Below are positions 1-8,153 of a DNA stretch of 60,904 nucleotides, piece by piece (the stretch's first letter is position 1; each line of letters begins with the position of its first letter). Where the stretch lies: contig JAAYAM010000217.1 of assembly GCA_012719355.1 (NCBI GenBank), forward strand, positions 1 to 60,904, in the 5' to 3' direction. The position numbers and the translations under genes are program-made. The notes beneath the pieces are model-generated. The model did not search any database, was not told the origin of the DNA, and saw only the letters and a list, made by a program, of their open reading frames with translations. The stretch is from Acidobacteriota bacterium. GTDB lineage: Bacteria; Acidobacteriota; UBA6911.

Positions 1-137
1 GCCTCTTTCAGGCTGCGGAGTTCAGCGGCGCAGGAGGCGCAGCGGCTTACATGAGAGTACACCTGCTTGGCAAGATCCGGTTTCAACTCGTGGTCGAGAA
101 ATGCAGTCAATTCCTCAATACAACGCTTGCATTCCAT
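1..137 (-). CDS. Anti-sigma factor with N-terminal zinc finger (partial, runs off the window)
   Basis: Only the first 45 codons are inside the window. The start ATG lies at 137 and the frame is open to the edge. The visible part has Cys3 and Cys6, then His29-x3-Cys33-x2-Cys36, which is the ZAS/zf-HC2 zinc-binding pattern of anti-sigma factors that hold an ECF sigma factor in the cytoplasm. It begins 3 nt after the stop of the ECF sigma gene at 141-746, so the two are probably translated together and work as a pair. Whether a membrane segment and a sensor domain follow cannot be seen here. Confidence 0.85.
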   Translation of the reverse strand, partial: MECKRCIEELTAFLDHELKPDLAKQVYSHVSRCASCAAELRSLKE

Positions 138-140
138 AAT

Positions 141-746
141 TCAAACCTTCAGATATTCCTTGACACGTTTGCGAACTTCCAATCTGGCCCTGTGAATGTC
201 AGTCTTTATGCTCGGCAGGCTGCGTCCGACAATCTCAGCGATCCGCTGATAGCTGAGATGTTGAAGCGCGGACAGGACAAATACCTCCCGGTACTTCTCG
301 GGCAGGCTCCCAATAACTTCTGCCACAACATCCTCGAGTTCCGTCGTCTGATAGGCTTCATCAGGATTCTTTCGCGTATCCACCAGCTGTGTCACAGCCT
401 GACCGTTTTCGTCGAGGGCATCAATCGAGAGAGTCGAAGGAGAACGTGTCCGGTATCTCTGGTATACAAAATTTCTTGCTATGCGAAAGAGCCACGGCTC
501 AAATTTACTGTTGTCCTTCAAAGTTCTCAGCTTCTGGTAAACCGCAATAAACGTCTCCTGAGTGAGGTCCTCGGCTTCATCCGGAGAATTCACCATCCGG
601 TAAATAAAGTTCAGAACCTTGCGGGCGAAAACCTGATATATCTCCTGGTACGCTCCTATGTCACCCTTTTTCGCCTTCCTGATCCATCTCGTCAGCGTGG
701 CCGGATCGACGGTCGCAGTACCCGGGTTCAAGTTTCTTTTCGTCAA
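141..746 (-). CDS. ECF-family RNA polymerase sigma factor
   Basis: This 201-residue protein has the two-domain layout of sigma-70 ECF factors. Region 2 (about residues 28-95) contains the AEDLTQETF core-binding stretch and the -10 recognition helix around FRIARNFVYQRYR. Region 4 (about 140-195) contains LPEKYREVFVL and the LSYQRIAEIVGRSLPSIKTD helix-turn-helix for the -35 element. It directs RNA polymerase to its own stress or envelope regulon. The anti-sigma gene follows by 3 nt and presumably controls it. The divergent region 747-1025 separates it from the PDZ gene and holds no other gene that I can see. Confidence 0.92.
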   Translation of the reverse strand: MTKRNLNPGTATVDPATLTRWIRKAKKGDIGAYQEIYQVFARKVLNFIYRMVNSPDEAEDLTQETFIAVYQKLRTLKDNSKFEPWLFRIARNFVYQRYRTRSPSTLSIDALDENGQAVTQLVDTRKNPDEAYQTTELEDVVAEVIGSLPEKYREVFVLSALQHLSYQRIAEIVGRSLPSIKTDIHRARLEVRKRVKEYLKV

Positions 747-1025
747 ACTGAACTCACAAGAGTTGATTCATCGCGATGCAGAAAGTTTCGCACGGGTTCA
801 AATTTTCGCGTGTGGAAAACGTCCGGCCTCGCGCCCTATTCGGTTGATAACGCAATTCGTACCTTTGCGGAAGCGGCTGGGTCCCGTCCCCTGTTTCAGG
901 TATCACGTATAGTGTAACAGAATTCTCACCCGTGCCGGGGCGAGAGCCAAATTTTGGAACACGTTAGAACCCGCTCCGTAATGATTGTGTCGTAAGAAAA
1001 AAAGAATTCAAGATTTGGAGGCAGC

Positions 1026-1859
1026 ATGAGCGTCTTGATCAGATCCGGTCTCTCCCTTCTGGCGGCATTAATCCTGTTTGCTGCGGCATCTCCGCAGTCG
1101 TACGCCCAGACCAGAAGCTACTCCCAGGTGTTTCAACTGGATACAGGCGGAGGATACCTGGGAATCCAGATGGAGGACGTAACCGCGGACGACGTCAACA
1201 AGCACAAGCTCAAGAGTGAGAAAGGGGTCATTGTCAGGTCTGTCCGAAGGGGAAGTCCAGCCGCTGAAGCCGGCCTCCAGGAGGACGATGTTATTGTTGA
1301 ATATTCAGGATTCCAGGTGTGGTCGTCGACGCAGTTCTCGCGGCTGGTACGGGAGACCCCTCCCGGCCGGAAGGTTGAACTTGCGATAGTGCGCGGGGGC
1401 GAACCGCTGACGTTGACCGCCCGGGTCGAAGGCCGGTCCGCAAGCTCCGATGATAACCGAATCGAGGTCTTCCCGAGGGACTTGTTCCGGCAGTTCGAAC
1501 TCGCCCCCTTTGGTCGGAGCCGTAGTGACGACAGGGATGAGGAGCGGCCGCGTCTCGGCGTCACCCTGCAGCCTCTGACGGAGCAGTTTGCTGATTACCT
1601 CGGCATTCCGGGCAGGGAAGGAGTCCTGGTGGTAGCGGTTACGAAGGGATCGCCAAGTGACGGAAAACTGGCTGCGGGAGATGTGATCGTGAGTGCAGAT
1701 GGGCGGAACATCCGAAATCCTGAGGATCTTATGCGGCTTGTCAGCCGCAAGTCCGGCGGTGATCTTGTTATAAAGATCATTCGAGACAAAAAAGAACTGT
1801 CGGTCACCGTCAGGCTCCCTGCTTCCGGTGATGACCCTGGAAGGGGTATAAAACTGTAG
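1026..1859 (+). CDS. Secreted protein with two PDZ domains (DegP/DegQ-like PDZ region without a protease domain)
   Basis: The 277-residue product starts with a signal peptide (about 1-27, ending SYAQT). Two PDZ modules follow. The first is at about 43-135, with the carboxylate-binding loop GGYLGIQ and the GSPAAEAGLQEDDVI signature. The second is at about 175-265, with PRLGVTLQ and GSPSDGKLAAGDVI. No trypsin-like His-Asp-Ser triad is present, so it is a peptide-binding protein and not a HtrA protease. A likely role is binding C-terminal tails of periplasmic proteins, possibly as an adaptor for a protease encoded elsewhere. A GGAGG ribosome site sits just before the ATG. A rho-independent terminator follows at 1875-1900. 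Confidence 0.85.
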   Translation: MSVLIRSGLSLLAALILFAAASPQSYAQTRSYSQVFQLDTGGGYLGIQMEDVTADDVNKHKLKSEKGVIVRSVRRGSPAAEAGLQEDDVIVEYSGFQVWSSTQFSRLVRETPPGRKVELAIVRGGEPLTLTARVEGRSASSDDNRIEVFPRDLFRQFELAPFGRSRSDDRDEERPRLGVTLQPLTEQFADYLGIPGREGVLVVAVTKGSPSDGKLAAGDVIVSADGRNIRNPEDLMRLVSRKSGGDLVIKIIRDKKELSVTVRLPASGDDPGRGIKL

Positions 1860-1874
1860 TCCAAACCCGCTCAG

Positions 1875-1900
1875 AGGCCCGCCACCATGGCGGGCCTTTT
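1875..1900 (+). terminator. Rho-independent terminator after the PDZ gene
   Basis: A perfect 9-bp stem (AGGCCCGCC / GGCGGGCCT) with the 5-nt loop ACCAT is followed directly by TTTTCTTC. It lies 16 nt after the PDZ gene stop and before the lexA promoter. Confidence 0.9.
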
Positions 1901-1925
1901 CTTCTCACTCCAATCGAAAACTGGC

Positions 1926-1973
1926 TTGACTTTCACCATATCCACACCTATCATAGTGGAAAAAAGGTGAAAG
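1926..1973 (+). promoter_or_regulatory. lexA promoter overlapped by nested dyad symmetry (candidate autoregulatory operator)
   Basis: A sigma-70 promoter is visible: TTGACT at 1926-1931, a 17-nt spacer, and TATCAT at 1949-1954. Two inverted repeats with nearly the same centre (about 1951) cover it. The outer arms are CTTTCACC (1930-1937) and GGTGAAAG (1966-1973). The inner arms are TCCAC (1941-1945) and GTGGA (1956-1960). The right outer arm also contains the ribosome site for lexA. LexA proteins bind dyads in their own promoters, so autoregulation is a reasonable inference. The sequence matches neither the E. coli CTGT-N8-ACAG box nor the Gram-positive GAAC-N4-GTTC box. Confidence 0.55.
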
Positions 1974-1975
1974 CA

Positions 1976-2584
1976 ATGAAGCTGACCAAAAGGCAGAAGG
2001 AAATCCTCGACTTCGTTTCCGGATTTATCGAAGAGAACGGCTATTCACCGAGCATGGAGGAAATCGCTCAGCAGTTCCATTTTGCCTCTCTGAATGCCGT
2101 CTTCAAGCATCTGTCCGCTCTGGAGAGCCGGGGTTACCTGCAGCGGGATTCAAATCGGGCGCGGTCAATTCAGCTTTCTCAGACCTGTGCCGCAGGCGGG
2201 ACCCGGGCGGTGCCGCTTCTCGGGTACATAGCCGCCGGCAGGCCTATTGAAGCCGTCTCGGCCGAGGAGACAATGCAGATCCCCGATTACCTCTTGCCGG
2301 GCAAAGGGGAGTACTACGTTCTCCGGGTCAAGGGGGACTCGATGATCGACGAGCACATCAGGGACGGCGATTACGTCGTCGTCGAGTCGCGCCAGACTGC
2401 CGGGCAGGGCGACACGGTAGTGGCGCTCATTGACGACGAGAACGTCACATTAAAGAGGTTTTTCGCAGAGGGACCCCGGGTAAGGCTGCAGCCTGCGAAC
2501 GAAAAGCTTGCTCCCATCATACTGGACGGAGCCAGAGTGAAAGTGCAGGGCGTTGTGGTAAGCGTGATGCGGAAATACCGCTAG
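1976..2584 (+). CDS. lexA: LexA repressor (SOS response, self-cleaving)
   Basis: LexA represses DNA-repair genes until RecA filaments on damaged DNA trigger its self-cleavage. The N-terminal winged helix (about 1-65) includes LTKRQKEILDFV and the recognition region SPSMEEIAQQF. The cleavage site is the Ala-Gly in GYIAAGRPIEA. The latent S24 protease domain has the nucleophile Ser in GDSMID and the catalytic Lys in TLKRFF. The product is about 202 residues, normal for the family. I prefer the ATG at 1976 over the GTG at 1967 because AAAGGTGA is correctly spaced before it. A small ORF of unknown function begins 10 nt downstream and may be co-transcribed. Confidence 0.95.
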   Translation: MKLTKRQKEILDFVSGFIEENGYSPSMEEIAQQFHFASLNAVFKHLSALESRGYLQRDSNRARSIQLSQTCAAGGTRAVPLLGYIAAGRPIEAVSAEETMQIPDYLLPGKGEYYVLRVKGDSMIDEHIRDGDYVVVESRQTAGQGDTVVALIDDENVTLKRFFAEGPRVRLQPANEKLAPIILDGARVKVQGVVVSVMRKYR

Positions 2585-2594
2585 GTGGAGCCAT

Positions 2595-2792
2595 ATGAGC
2601 AAAGTGTACTATGTAACGATAAAAGGGAAGACTCTGGAGAGTCGCGACCTCAAGGAATTGCTTGCGCGCGCCGTTACCGTGAAGCGGAATCTGGGTGCCG
2701 GGGCGTCCATGCAACCGGTGGGATGCCGTCGGGGACCTGTTGAAAATCTGCACGGAGTGCAACGGGTGGCGGAAGCGGCGGTTGTAATGTGA
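2595..2792 (+). CDS. Small unknown protein downstream of lexA, possibly frameshifted
   Basis: The ORF begins with a good ribosome site (GGTGGAG) 10 nt after lexA and encodes 65 residues starting MSKVYYVTIKGKTL. The first 33 residues look like a real compact domain. From about 2690 onward the next frame (+1) reads more like protein, ending in GDLLKICTECNGWRKRRL with a Cys-x2-Cys pair before a TAA at about 2788. The gene may therefore carry a +1 frame change, and its true C-terminus may be the Cys-pair tail. I do not recognise the family. The rest of the gap up to 3039 has no gene that I can support. Confidence 0.45.
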   Translation: MSKVYYVTIKGKTLESRDLKELLARAVTVKRNLGAGASMQPVGCRRGPVENLHGVQRVAEAAVVM

Positions 2793-2985
2793 AGCCGAAA
2801 ACGGGATGCGTTTCCGCCTCAATTCGCTGGAGCGGTTCCGTTACGGTGGTTTTGACAGGCGTTTGCATTTTACGCTCTGACCTCAATGCACAGACTTTAT
2901 GCAAAGAGGTAGGAATTCATTTCAATTCAAGGGTTTAGTCCTGTTAAAAACGCCGCTTTCTCACAGTTTTCCACAAAACCTGTGA

Positions 2986-3006
2986 AAAACGTCACACCTT
3001 TGTGAC
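2986..3006 (-). terminator. Likely rho-independent terminator for the DraG-like gene
   Basis: On the minus strand GTCACA-AAGG-TGTGAC forms a 6-bp hairpin followed immediately by GTTTTTC. It lies 34 nt after the stop codon of the DraG-like gene at 3040. The arms resemble half-sites of Crp-type operators, but they lie downstream of both flanking genes, so termination is the simpler reading. Confidence 0.6.
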
Positions 3007-3039
3007 AAACGGCATCGGTCCCGACGCAGGGCGTGGCGC

Positions 3040-4017
3040 CTAACCATGCCGGACGCTCTTCTGCGGCTCGATGAGGATGTCGGCCAAGGTCCTGCCTACG
3101 CCGATCAGCACGTCGATGTTTTCCAACCCGTCCTGCCAACGTTTGTCAATGGCATTCAGGCCGGAGAGTGCGCCCACAAAGCTGCCTGCGAGCGCCCCGA
3201 TCGAATTCGGCGCGTCGCCTGCATTGACGGCCGTGAGGACTGCTCCTGAAAAGCTTCGTGGGTGCTTAAGAAAGCAATAGATTGCGGCCGGGACGGCTTC
3301 GAACGCGTCAGAACTGGTTCCGATCTCAAAGAGCGCCTCATCCGGTGGGAGATGTGTGATCTGTGTCGACCAGCGCAGCACCGCGGCGAAATCCTGATCG
3401 ATATATGCGATATGGTCGGCTGTCTCCAAGATCTGGTCTGCGGGCCAGGAGCGTTCGTCCGACCTCAGCAGCCGTGATGTCAGATAGGCGACGGCCACGG
3501 CTGCGGCTTTCGCCTTTGGTTCGGTATGGGTGATGATGCAGTCGTCCAGCGCCGCACGCGTCAATTCATCCGGAGAGAAGCAGTAGACGAGTCCGATCGG
3601 CGGCATACGCATTGCCGCAGCGCATCCGCCGCTGAATACGCCACTCTTGTGCCATGGCTTGCCGCTGGCAAGGTGCCTGCATGCCCCGAGATTTGCGGTG
3701 GAGGGTGTCCTGGGAGGGCTTCCATCACGACACCAGGCAAGGAGTGCTTCCGCCTGCAGCGCCGGGTCCATCCGCCGACACTCGATCAGGCATTCGGCAG
3801 TTGCGAGCATCGTCTGGGTGTTCGAGGTGTATGATCCCGGCGGCAGGAAATCATTTGCGTGCCCCGGATGGGCGCGCAGGTAATCCGAAATCGGCTTTCC
3901 GTAGTATCGACGTATCTGGTCACGGCTCAGGAACTCTGCAGGCATCCCCAGTGCATCTCCCGCAGCAAATCCGACGAGCGCACCCGTGCATCGATTTCTA
4001 AGTTCCTTGGAGTCCAT
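3040..4017 (-). CDS. ADP-ribosylglycohydrolase-fold protein with degenerate metal site
   Basis: The 325-residue protein has the all-helical DraG/ADP-ribosylglycohydrolase fold signature: GALVGFAAGDALGMPAEF near the start, the SGGCAAAMRMPPIGL region, ITHTEPKAKAAAV, and GALAGSFVGALSG near the end. Family members remove ADP-ribose from proteins using two Mg2+ ions held by a TDDT motif and a GDxDT motif. Here the first reads TSNT (within SYTSNTQTM) and the second reads GDAPNS, so most acidic ligands are gone. It may be a binding protein or act on another substrate. I chose the ATG at 4017, which has AGGAAG upstream; the frame is open to 4125 but that extension does not resemble the family. Confidence 0.85.
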   Translation of the reverse strand: MDSKELRNRCTGALVGFAAGDALGMPAEFLSRDQIRRYYGKPISDYLRAHPGHANDFLPPGSYTSNTQTMLATAECLIECRRMDPALQAEALLAWCRDGSPPRTPSTANLGACRHLASGKPWHKSGVFSGGCAAAMRMPPIGLVYCFSPDELTRAALDDCIITHTEPKAKAAAVAVAYLTSRLLRSDERSWPADQILETADHIAYIDQDFAAVLRWSTQITHLPPDEALFEIGTSSDAFEAVPAAIYCFLKHPRSFSGAVLTAVNAGDAPNSIGALAGSFVGALSGLNAIDKRWQDGLENIDVLIGVGRTLADILIEPQKSVRHG

Positions 4018-4152
4018 AGAATCACTTCCTGTGAAGAAGTATAGCACGCCGGGAAGGGCGCGGCGGATTTCGAAGTCTTGGTTGTTGCCACGCATTTTCA
4101 AACCGGTATATAACTGTGGATTCATTGAACACCAAGGTGGCGGGAGGCGGGG

Positions 4153-5934
4153 ATGCAGCTTTCGTTTGTCGACTGGTTGGCTGTCGCACTCTATTTTCTT
4201 TTCAATCTTCTCATCGGCCTTTACTTCAGAAAACGAGCAACCAGAAGCACAGAAGAGTTTTTCGTCGGAGGAAGAAAAGTCAGCTGGTGGCTGGCTGGAA
4301 CCTCGATGGTAGCGACGACATTCGCCGCCGACACGCCTCTCGCGGTCACCGGCCTTGTTGCAAGCTATGGCATAGCAGGAAACTGGCTCTGGTGGAACAT
4401 GCTGATGAGCGGAATGCTCACGGTATTCTTCTACGCCCGTTTATGGCGCCGGGCCGGGATCATGACCGATGTCGAATTCGCCGAGATCCGCTACAGCGCC
4501 CGTCCGGCGGCTTTTCTGCGCGGGTTTCGAGCGCTCTATCTCGGGCTGCCCATCAACTGCATCATCATGGGCTGGGTGAACCTCGCAATGGTCAAGATCC
4601 TCATGATGGTCTTTGATGTTACCAAGATCCAGGCCCTCTTGATCGTCCTCGGCATCATGCTCCTGACGGCAATGATTTCGACCCTTTCAGGGCTATGGGG
4701 AGTGCTGGTGACGGACCTTTTCCAATTCGTGCTCAAAATGGGCATGATGATCGTCCTTGCGTATTATGCTGTGGAGGCCGTCGGGGGAATGGGAGCCTTG
4801 AAAGAAAAGCTGCTCCTCCTCGATGCCGAAAAGGGTGCAGGAGGCCAGGGTTCCATCCTCTCATTTACGCCCGAAATCGGATCGCCCTGGATGCCCATGC
4901 TGACCTTTTTTGTGTATATCGCGGTCACCTGGTGGGCCACCTGGTATCCGGGAGCGGAACCTGGCGGCGGCGGCTACATCGCCCAACGGATTATGTCCGC
5001 CCGCGATGAGAAACACTCTCTGCTGGCCACACTCTGGTTCAATATTGCGCATTATGCAGTGCGCCCGTGGCCATGGATTCTGACGGCTCTTTGCTCCCTG
5101 GTGTTGTATCCCTCACTCGTCGACAAGGAATCCGGTTTCATCAAAGTCGTTGTCGATCCTCAGGTGTTCCCGCCGGCACTGCGAGGATTGATGATCGCGG
5201 CATTTGCGGCGGCTTACATGTCGACAATAAGCACTCAGCTGAACTGGGGCGCATCGTATATAGTGAATGACTTCTACAAGAGATTCCTGGTGCGCGGCCG
5301 GACGGAAAAGCATTACGTCGCGCTTTCGCAGGTGGCGACAATTCTGATCATGCTGGTGTCCTGCATCGTCACCTACTACCAGGATTCGATTGCCGGGGCC
5401 TGGAAATTCCTGATCGCGATCGGGGCGGGGACCGGAAGCGTTTTTCTGCTTCGCTGGTTCTGGTGGCGTATCAATGCCTGGAGCGAAATTTCCGCCATGG
5501 CCTCCTCGTTTTGTGTCTCTATTCTCCTGCAGGTGTATTTTCGGATGGACAACGATGACCCGCACGATTTTGCCTGGATCGTCATTATCACGGTCCTCTG
5601 CTCCACCGTCATCTGGCTTGCCGCGACGTATCTGACCGCACCGGAAAAGGAGAATGTGTTGATGGCCTTCTACCGGCGTGTCCGGCCGAGCCCCTATCTC
5701 TGGGGCCCGATTGCCCGGAAAGCGAAAGATGTGAAGCCGCAGCGTGACGACGCCTATAATCTGCTTGACTGGATCTGCGGTTGCGTGCTCGTGTACACGA
5801 CTCTTTTCGGCGTCGGCAAGATCATATTGGGCAGTGTTGCGGAAGGATTTGCATTCCTCGGCATTGGTGCACTCGCCGGCTGGATCATCTATCGGGATCT
5901 TGACCGGCGCGGCTGGAAATCGGTCGTCGAATGA
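4153..5934 (+). CDS. Sodium:solute symporter (SSS family)
   Basis: This 593-residue, strongly hydrophobic protein has about 13-14 membrane segments and the SSS-family N-terminal pattern: a first helix, then STEEFFVGGRKVSWWLAGTSMVATTFAADTP. It should couple Na+ entry to uptake of an organic solute across the inner membrane. The substrate cannot be read from sequence. Its position directly before a NamZ-type muramidase suggests amino sugars or cell-wall fragments as one possibility, and SSS transporters are reported beside MurNAc-utilisation genes in some Bacteroidetes. The ribosome site GGGAGGCGGGG precedes the ATG. It is divergent from the DraG-like gene and starts the co-directional run that ends at 12,025. 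Confidence 0.9.
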   Translation: MQLSFVDWLAVALYFLFNLLIGLYFRKRATRSTEEFFVGGRKVSWWLAGTSMVATTFAADTPLAVTGLVASYGIAGNWLWWNMLMSGMLTVFFYARLWRRAGIMTDVEFAEIRYSARPAAFLRGFRALYLGLPINCIIMGWVNLAMVKILMMVFDVTKIQALLIVLGIMLLTAMISTLSGLWGVLVTDLFQFVLKMGMMIVLAYYAVEAVGGMGALKEKLLLLDAEKGAGGQGSILSFTPEIGSPWMPMLTFFVYIAVTWWATWYPGAEPGGGGYIAQRIMSARDEKHSLLATLWFNIAHYAVRPWPWILTALCSLVLYPSLVDKESGFIKVVVDPQVFPPALRGLMIAAFAAAYMSTISTQLNWGASYIVNDFYKRFLVRGRTEKHYVALSQVATILIMLVSCIVTYYQDSIAGAWKFLIAIGAGTGSVFLLRWFWWRINAWSEISAMASSFCVSILLQVYFRMDNDDPHDFAWIVIITVLCSTVIWLAATYLTAPEKENVLMAFYRRVRPSPYLWGPIARKAKDVKPQRDDAYNLLDWICGCVLVYTTLFGVGKIILGSVAEGFAFLGIGALAGWIIYRDLDRRGWKSVVE

Positions 5935-6036
5935 TACGGCGGAACCAAAACGGTAAATGGCGCTGATTTGATGTATAATCGCAAACCAAAATTTTATAAC
6001 GGCTCTGTTGAGCCCTGACGGAAGAGACCGGATGCT

Positions 6037-7272
6037 ATGACATGTGTAGTCAGGCTTTGTATGCTGCTGTTGCTGTTCGGAATCGCTTCGTCCGCAACGG
6101 CCGCAAGCTCGCCAAGAGTCCTGAACGGGATAGATGTTTTGCGGGCGAGCCGATTCAGAGTTCTGTCAGGCAAACGTGTGGGTCTGATCACCAACCATAC
6201 GGGGCGGGCGGCCGACGGAAAAACGACCATTGAGCTGCTTTTCAGATCCGACGTCTGCGAACTCGTGGCGCTGTTCAGTCCGGAGCACGGAATCACCGGT
6301 ACCATGGATGAAGAGTTCGGTTCGTCCACCGATCATACGACATCGCTGCCGGTCTACAGCCTCTACGGTGCTGCGAAACGGCCGACTCCCGCGATGCTCA
6401 AGAACATCGACGCCCTCGTCTTTGACATTCAGGATGTCGGCGCAAGGTTTTACACCTACATCACCACAATGGCCTACTGCATGGAGGAGGCCTCCAAAGC
6501 GCGCATTCCGTTCTATGTTCTGGATCGTCCGAATCCGATAGGCGGGAACCGGGTTCAGGGTCCAATGCTCGATCCGGATAAAACATCCTTCGTCGGATAT
6601 ATGCCCCTTCCGGTCCGACATGGGATGACGGTTGGAGAGCTTGCCCGCTACTTCAATATTGCAAACAGAATCGGCGTGGAGTTGCACGTGATTGAAATGG
6701 AAGGATGGGCGCGGTCGTACTACTTCTGGGATACCGGACAGGTGTTTCGGAATCCTTCGCCGAATCTGCGGAACATGGTCGAAGTACTCCTGTATCCCGG
6801 CGTCTGCCTTCTGGAATTCACCAACGTTTCCGTCGGACGTGGTACTGATCGGCCGTTCGAGGTGGTGGGGGCCCCCTGGATCGATCCTTACCGCCTTGCG
6901 ACCGAACTCGAAACGCGGAGAATCCCTGGGGTGAAGTTCGTACCGATGTTTTTCACTCCGGACGCCGGCAGACACAAGGGAACCGATTGTGGGGGGGTGA
7001 ACCTGCTGATCAGCAACACCGAAGAGCTGGACCCGGTGTTTCTCGGTCTCTCCCTTATTTCAACGCTGCGGAAACTTTACCCGGATGCATTCGAAATTGC
7101 GAGAGTCATGGACCTGTTGGGAAACGCGAAGGCAATGAAGGAACTTGAACAGGGGAAGACTCCTTCCGAAGTGCTCCGGAACGGAAGGGACCGGTTGCGC
7201 GATTTCATGGAAGAACGCGAGAAGGTTCTGATATATGGGGAATCACCGAGAAGCAAGAAAGGGAGGGACTGA
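6037..7272 (+). CDS. namZ: NamZ-type exo-beta-N-acetylmuramidase (DUF1343), secreted
   Basis: NamZ-family enzymes release N-acetylmuramic acid from the non-reducing end of peptidoglycan fragments. The 411-residue product has a signal peptide (about 1-22, ending ATAAS). DUF1343 landmarks are all present: GLITNHTG, LFSPEHGITG, LPVYSLYG, FDIQDVGARFYTYI, LDRPNPIGG and PSPNLRNM. The length is typical. It sits between a Na+/solute symporter and an acetyltransferase gene whose ATG overlaps its TGA. The amgK-murU genes at 14,976-16,711 could recycle the MurNAc it releases. Function is assigned by family; substrate preference is untested here. Confidence 0.88.
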   Translation: MTCVVRLCMLLLLFGIASSATAASSPRVLNGIDVLRASRFRVLSGKRVGLITNHTGRAADGKTTIELLFRSDVCELVALFSPEHGITGTMDEEFGSSTDHTTSLPVYSLYGAAKRPTPAMLKNIDALVFDIQDVGARFYTYITTMAYCMEEASKARIPFYVLDRPNPIGGNRVQGPMLDPDKTSFVGYMPLPVRHGMTVGELARYFNIANRIGVELHVIEMEGWARSYYFWDTGQVFRNPSPNLRNMVEVLLYPGVCLLEFTNVSVGRGTDRPFEVVGAPWIDPYRLATELETRRIPGVKFVPMFFTPDAGRHKGTDCGGVNLLISNTEELDPVFLGLSLISTLRKLYPDAFEIARVMDLLGNAKAMKELEQGKTPSEVLRNGRDRLRDFMEEREKVLIYGESPRSKKGRD

Positions 7273-8135
7273 TGGCTCCGGCGGCCCGCAAAACAAGACG
7301 AAAAGACGAAATCAAGGTCACGATCGCTCCTTTCCGGAGTCCGGCGGATTTCAAAAGCTGTGAAGAGATACAGCGGGAAGTATGGCATGCGCCGGACATC
7401 GACATCGTTCCGGCATCGTTGCTGCTGACTTCAAGCCGCACAGGGGGCGTAATCCTCGGGGCGTTCAACAACCTCGGAGACATGGTCGGCTTTGTCTTCA
7501 GCATGCCCGGTTCTCTCAGCGGCCTTCTGATACACCATTCACATATGCTGGCCGTCCGATCGGCGTACAGGAACTTTGATGTAGGCTATAAACTGAAACT
7601 TGCCCAACGCAAAGAAGTGTTGAAGCGGAAGATCTCGTGGATCACGTGTTCACTGGATCCGATGCAGCCGTTGCACGCCTATTTCGCGTTCGGCAAACTC
7701 GGAGCCTGGGGCGACTCCTACCAGGAGGATTCTCGCGGAGAGCGCGGCCTTCCCGCCGACAGGATCACAGCGCGATGGCACATAGAGAGCGGTGATGTGG
7801 CCCAGCGGCTCGATGCCGGGCCGCCCCGCAGAGATCTGCGCAGGGAATTGAAGCAGAAGCCGGTGATAAACACCCTGGTGGAAGCAGCACCGGGGATGAT
7901 GAATTCCTCGCCGGTGAAACTCAACTGCTCCGCGGACAAATTCCTGTTCGAGGTCCCGTACAATCTGCCGGAGATAAAGAATCGCGATCTTGGGGTAGCG
8001 TTGGAATGGCAGGGGCGAATGCGTCAGGTTTTTAAGCATTACTTCAAGAAGAAATATGCGGCGACCGATTTTCTGGTTGCGGAACAGGACGGCCACCTTC
8101 GGTCCTTCTATCTCCTCGAGAAGAAAGAATCCTGA
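7272..8135 (+). CDS. Predicted GNAT-superfamily acetyltransferase (COG3375-like)
   Basis: The 287-residue protein resembles the COG3375 group of predicted GNAT enzymes. Recognisable parts are an N-terminal strand-helix unit (ITIAPF-like start and CEEIQREVW), the GGVILGAFN segment, and HSHMLAVRSAYRNFDVGYKLKLAQR, which corresponds to the acetyl-CoA-binding helix region. ITCSLDPMQPLHAYFAFGKLGAW follows. The substrate is unknown. Its ATG overlaps the namZ stop (TGATG), so translation is coupled to namZ, and a LarA-like gene follows after 18 nt. A cytoplasmic role in processing a product of the muramidase/transporter pair is possible but unproven. Confidence 0.7.
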   Translation: MAPAARKTRRKDEIKVTIAPFRSPADFKSCEEIQREVWHAPDIDIVPASLLLTSSRTGGVILGAFNNLGDMVGFVFSMPGSLSGLLIHHSHMLAVRSAYRNFDVGYKLKLAQRKEVLKRKISWITCSLDPMQPLHAYFAFGKLGAWGDSYQEDSRGERGLPADRITARWHIESGDVAQRLDAGPPRRDLRRELKQKPVINTLVEAAPGMMNSSPVKLNCSADKFLFEVPYNLPEIKNRDLGVALEWQGRMRQVFKHYFKKKYAATDFLVAEQDGHLRSFYLLEKKES

Positions 8136-8153
8136 ATCCGGAAAGGACGGCAG

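Noticed and set aside
2991-3006. GTCACA-N4-TGTGAC as a Crp-type operator
   Set aside because: It lies downstream of both flanking genes, and on the minus strand it is followed by a T run, so a terminator is more likely.
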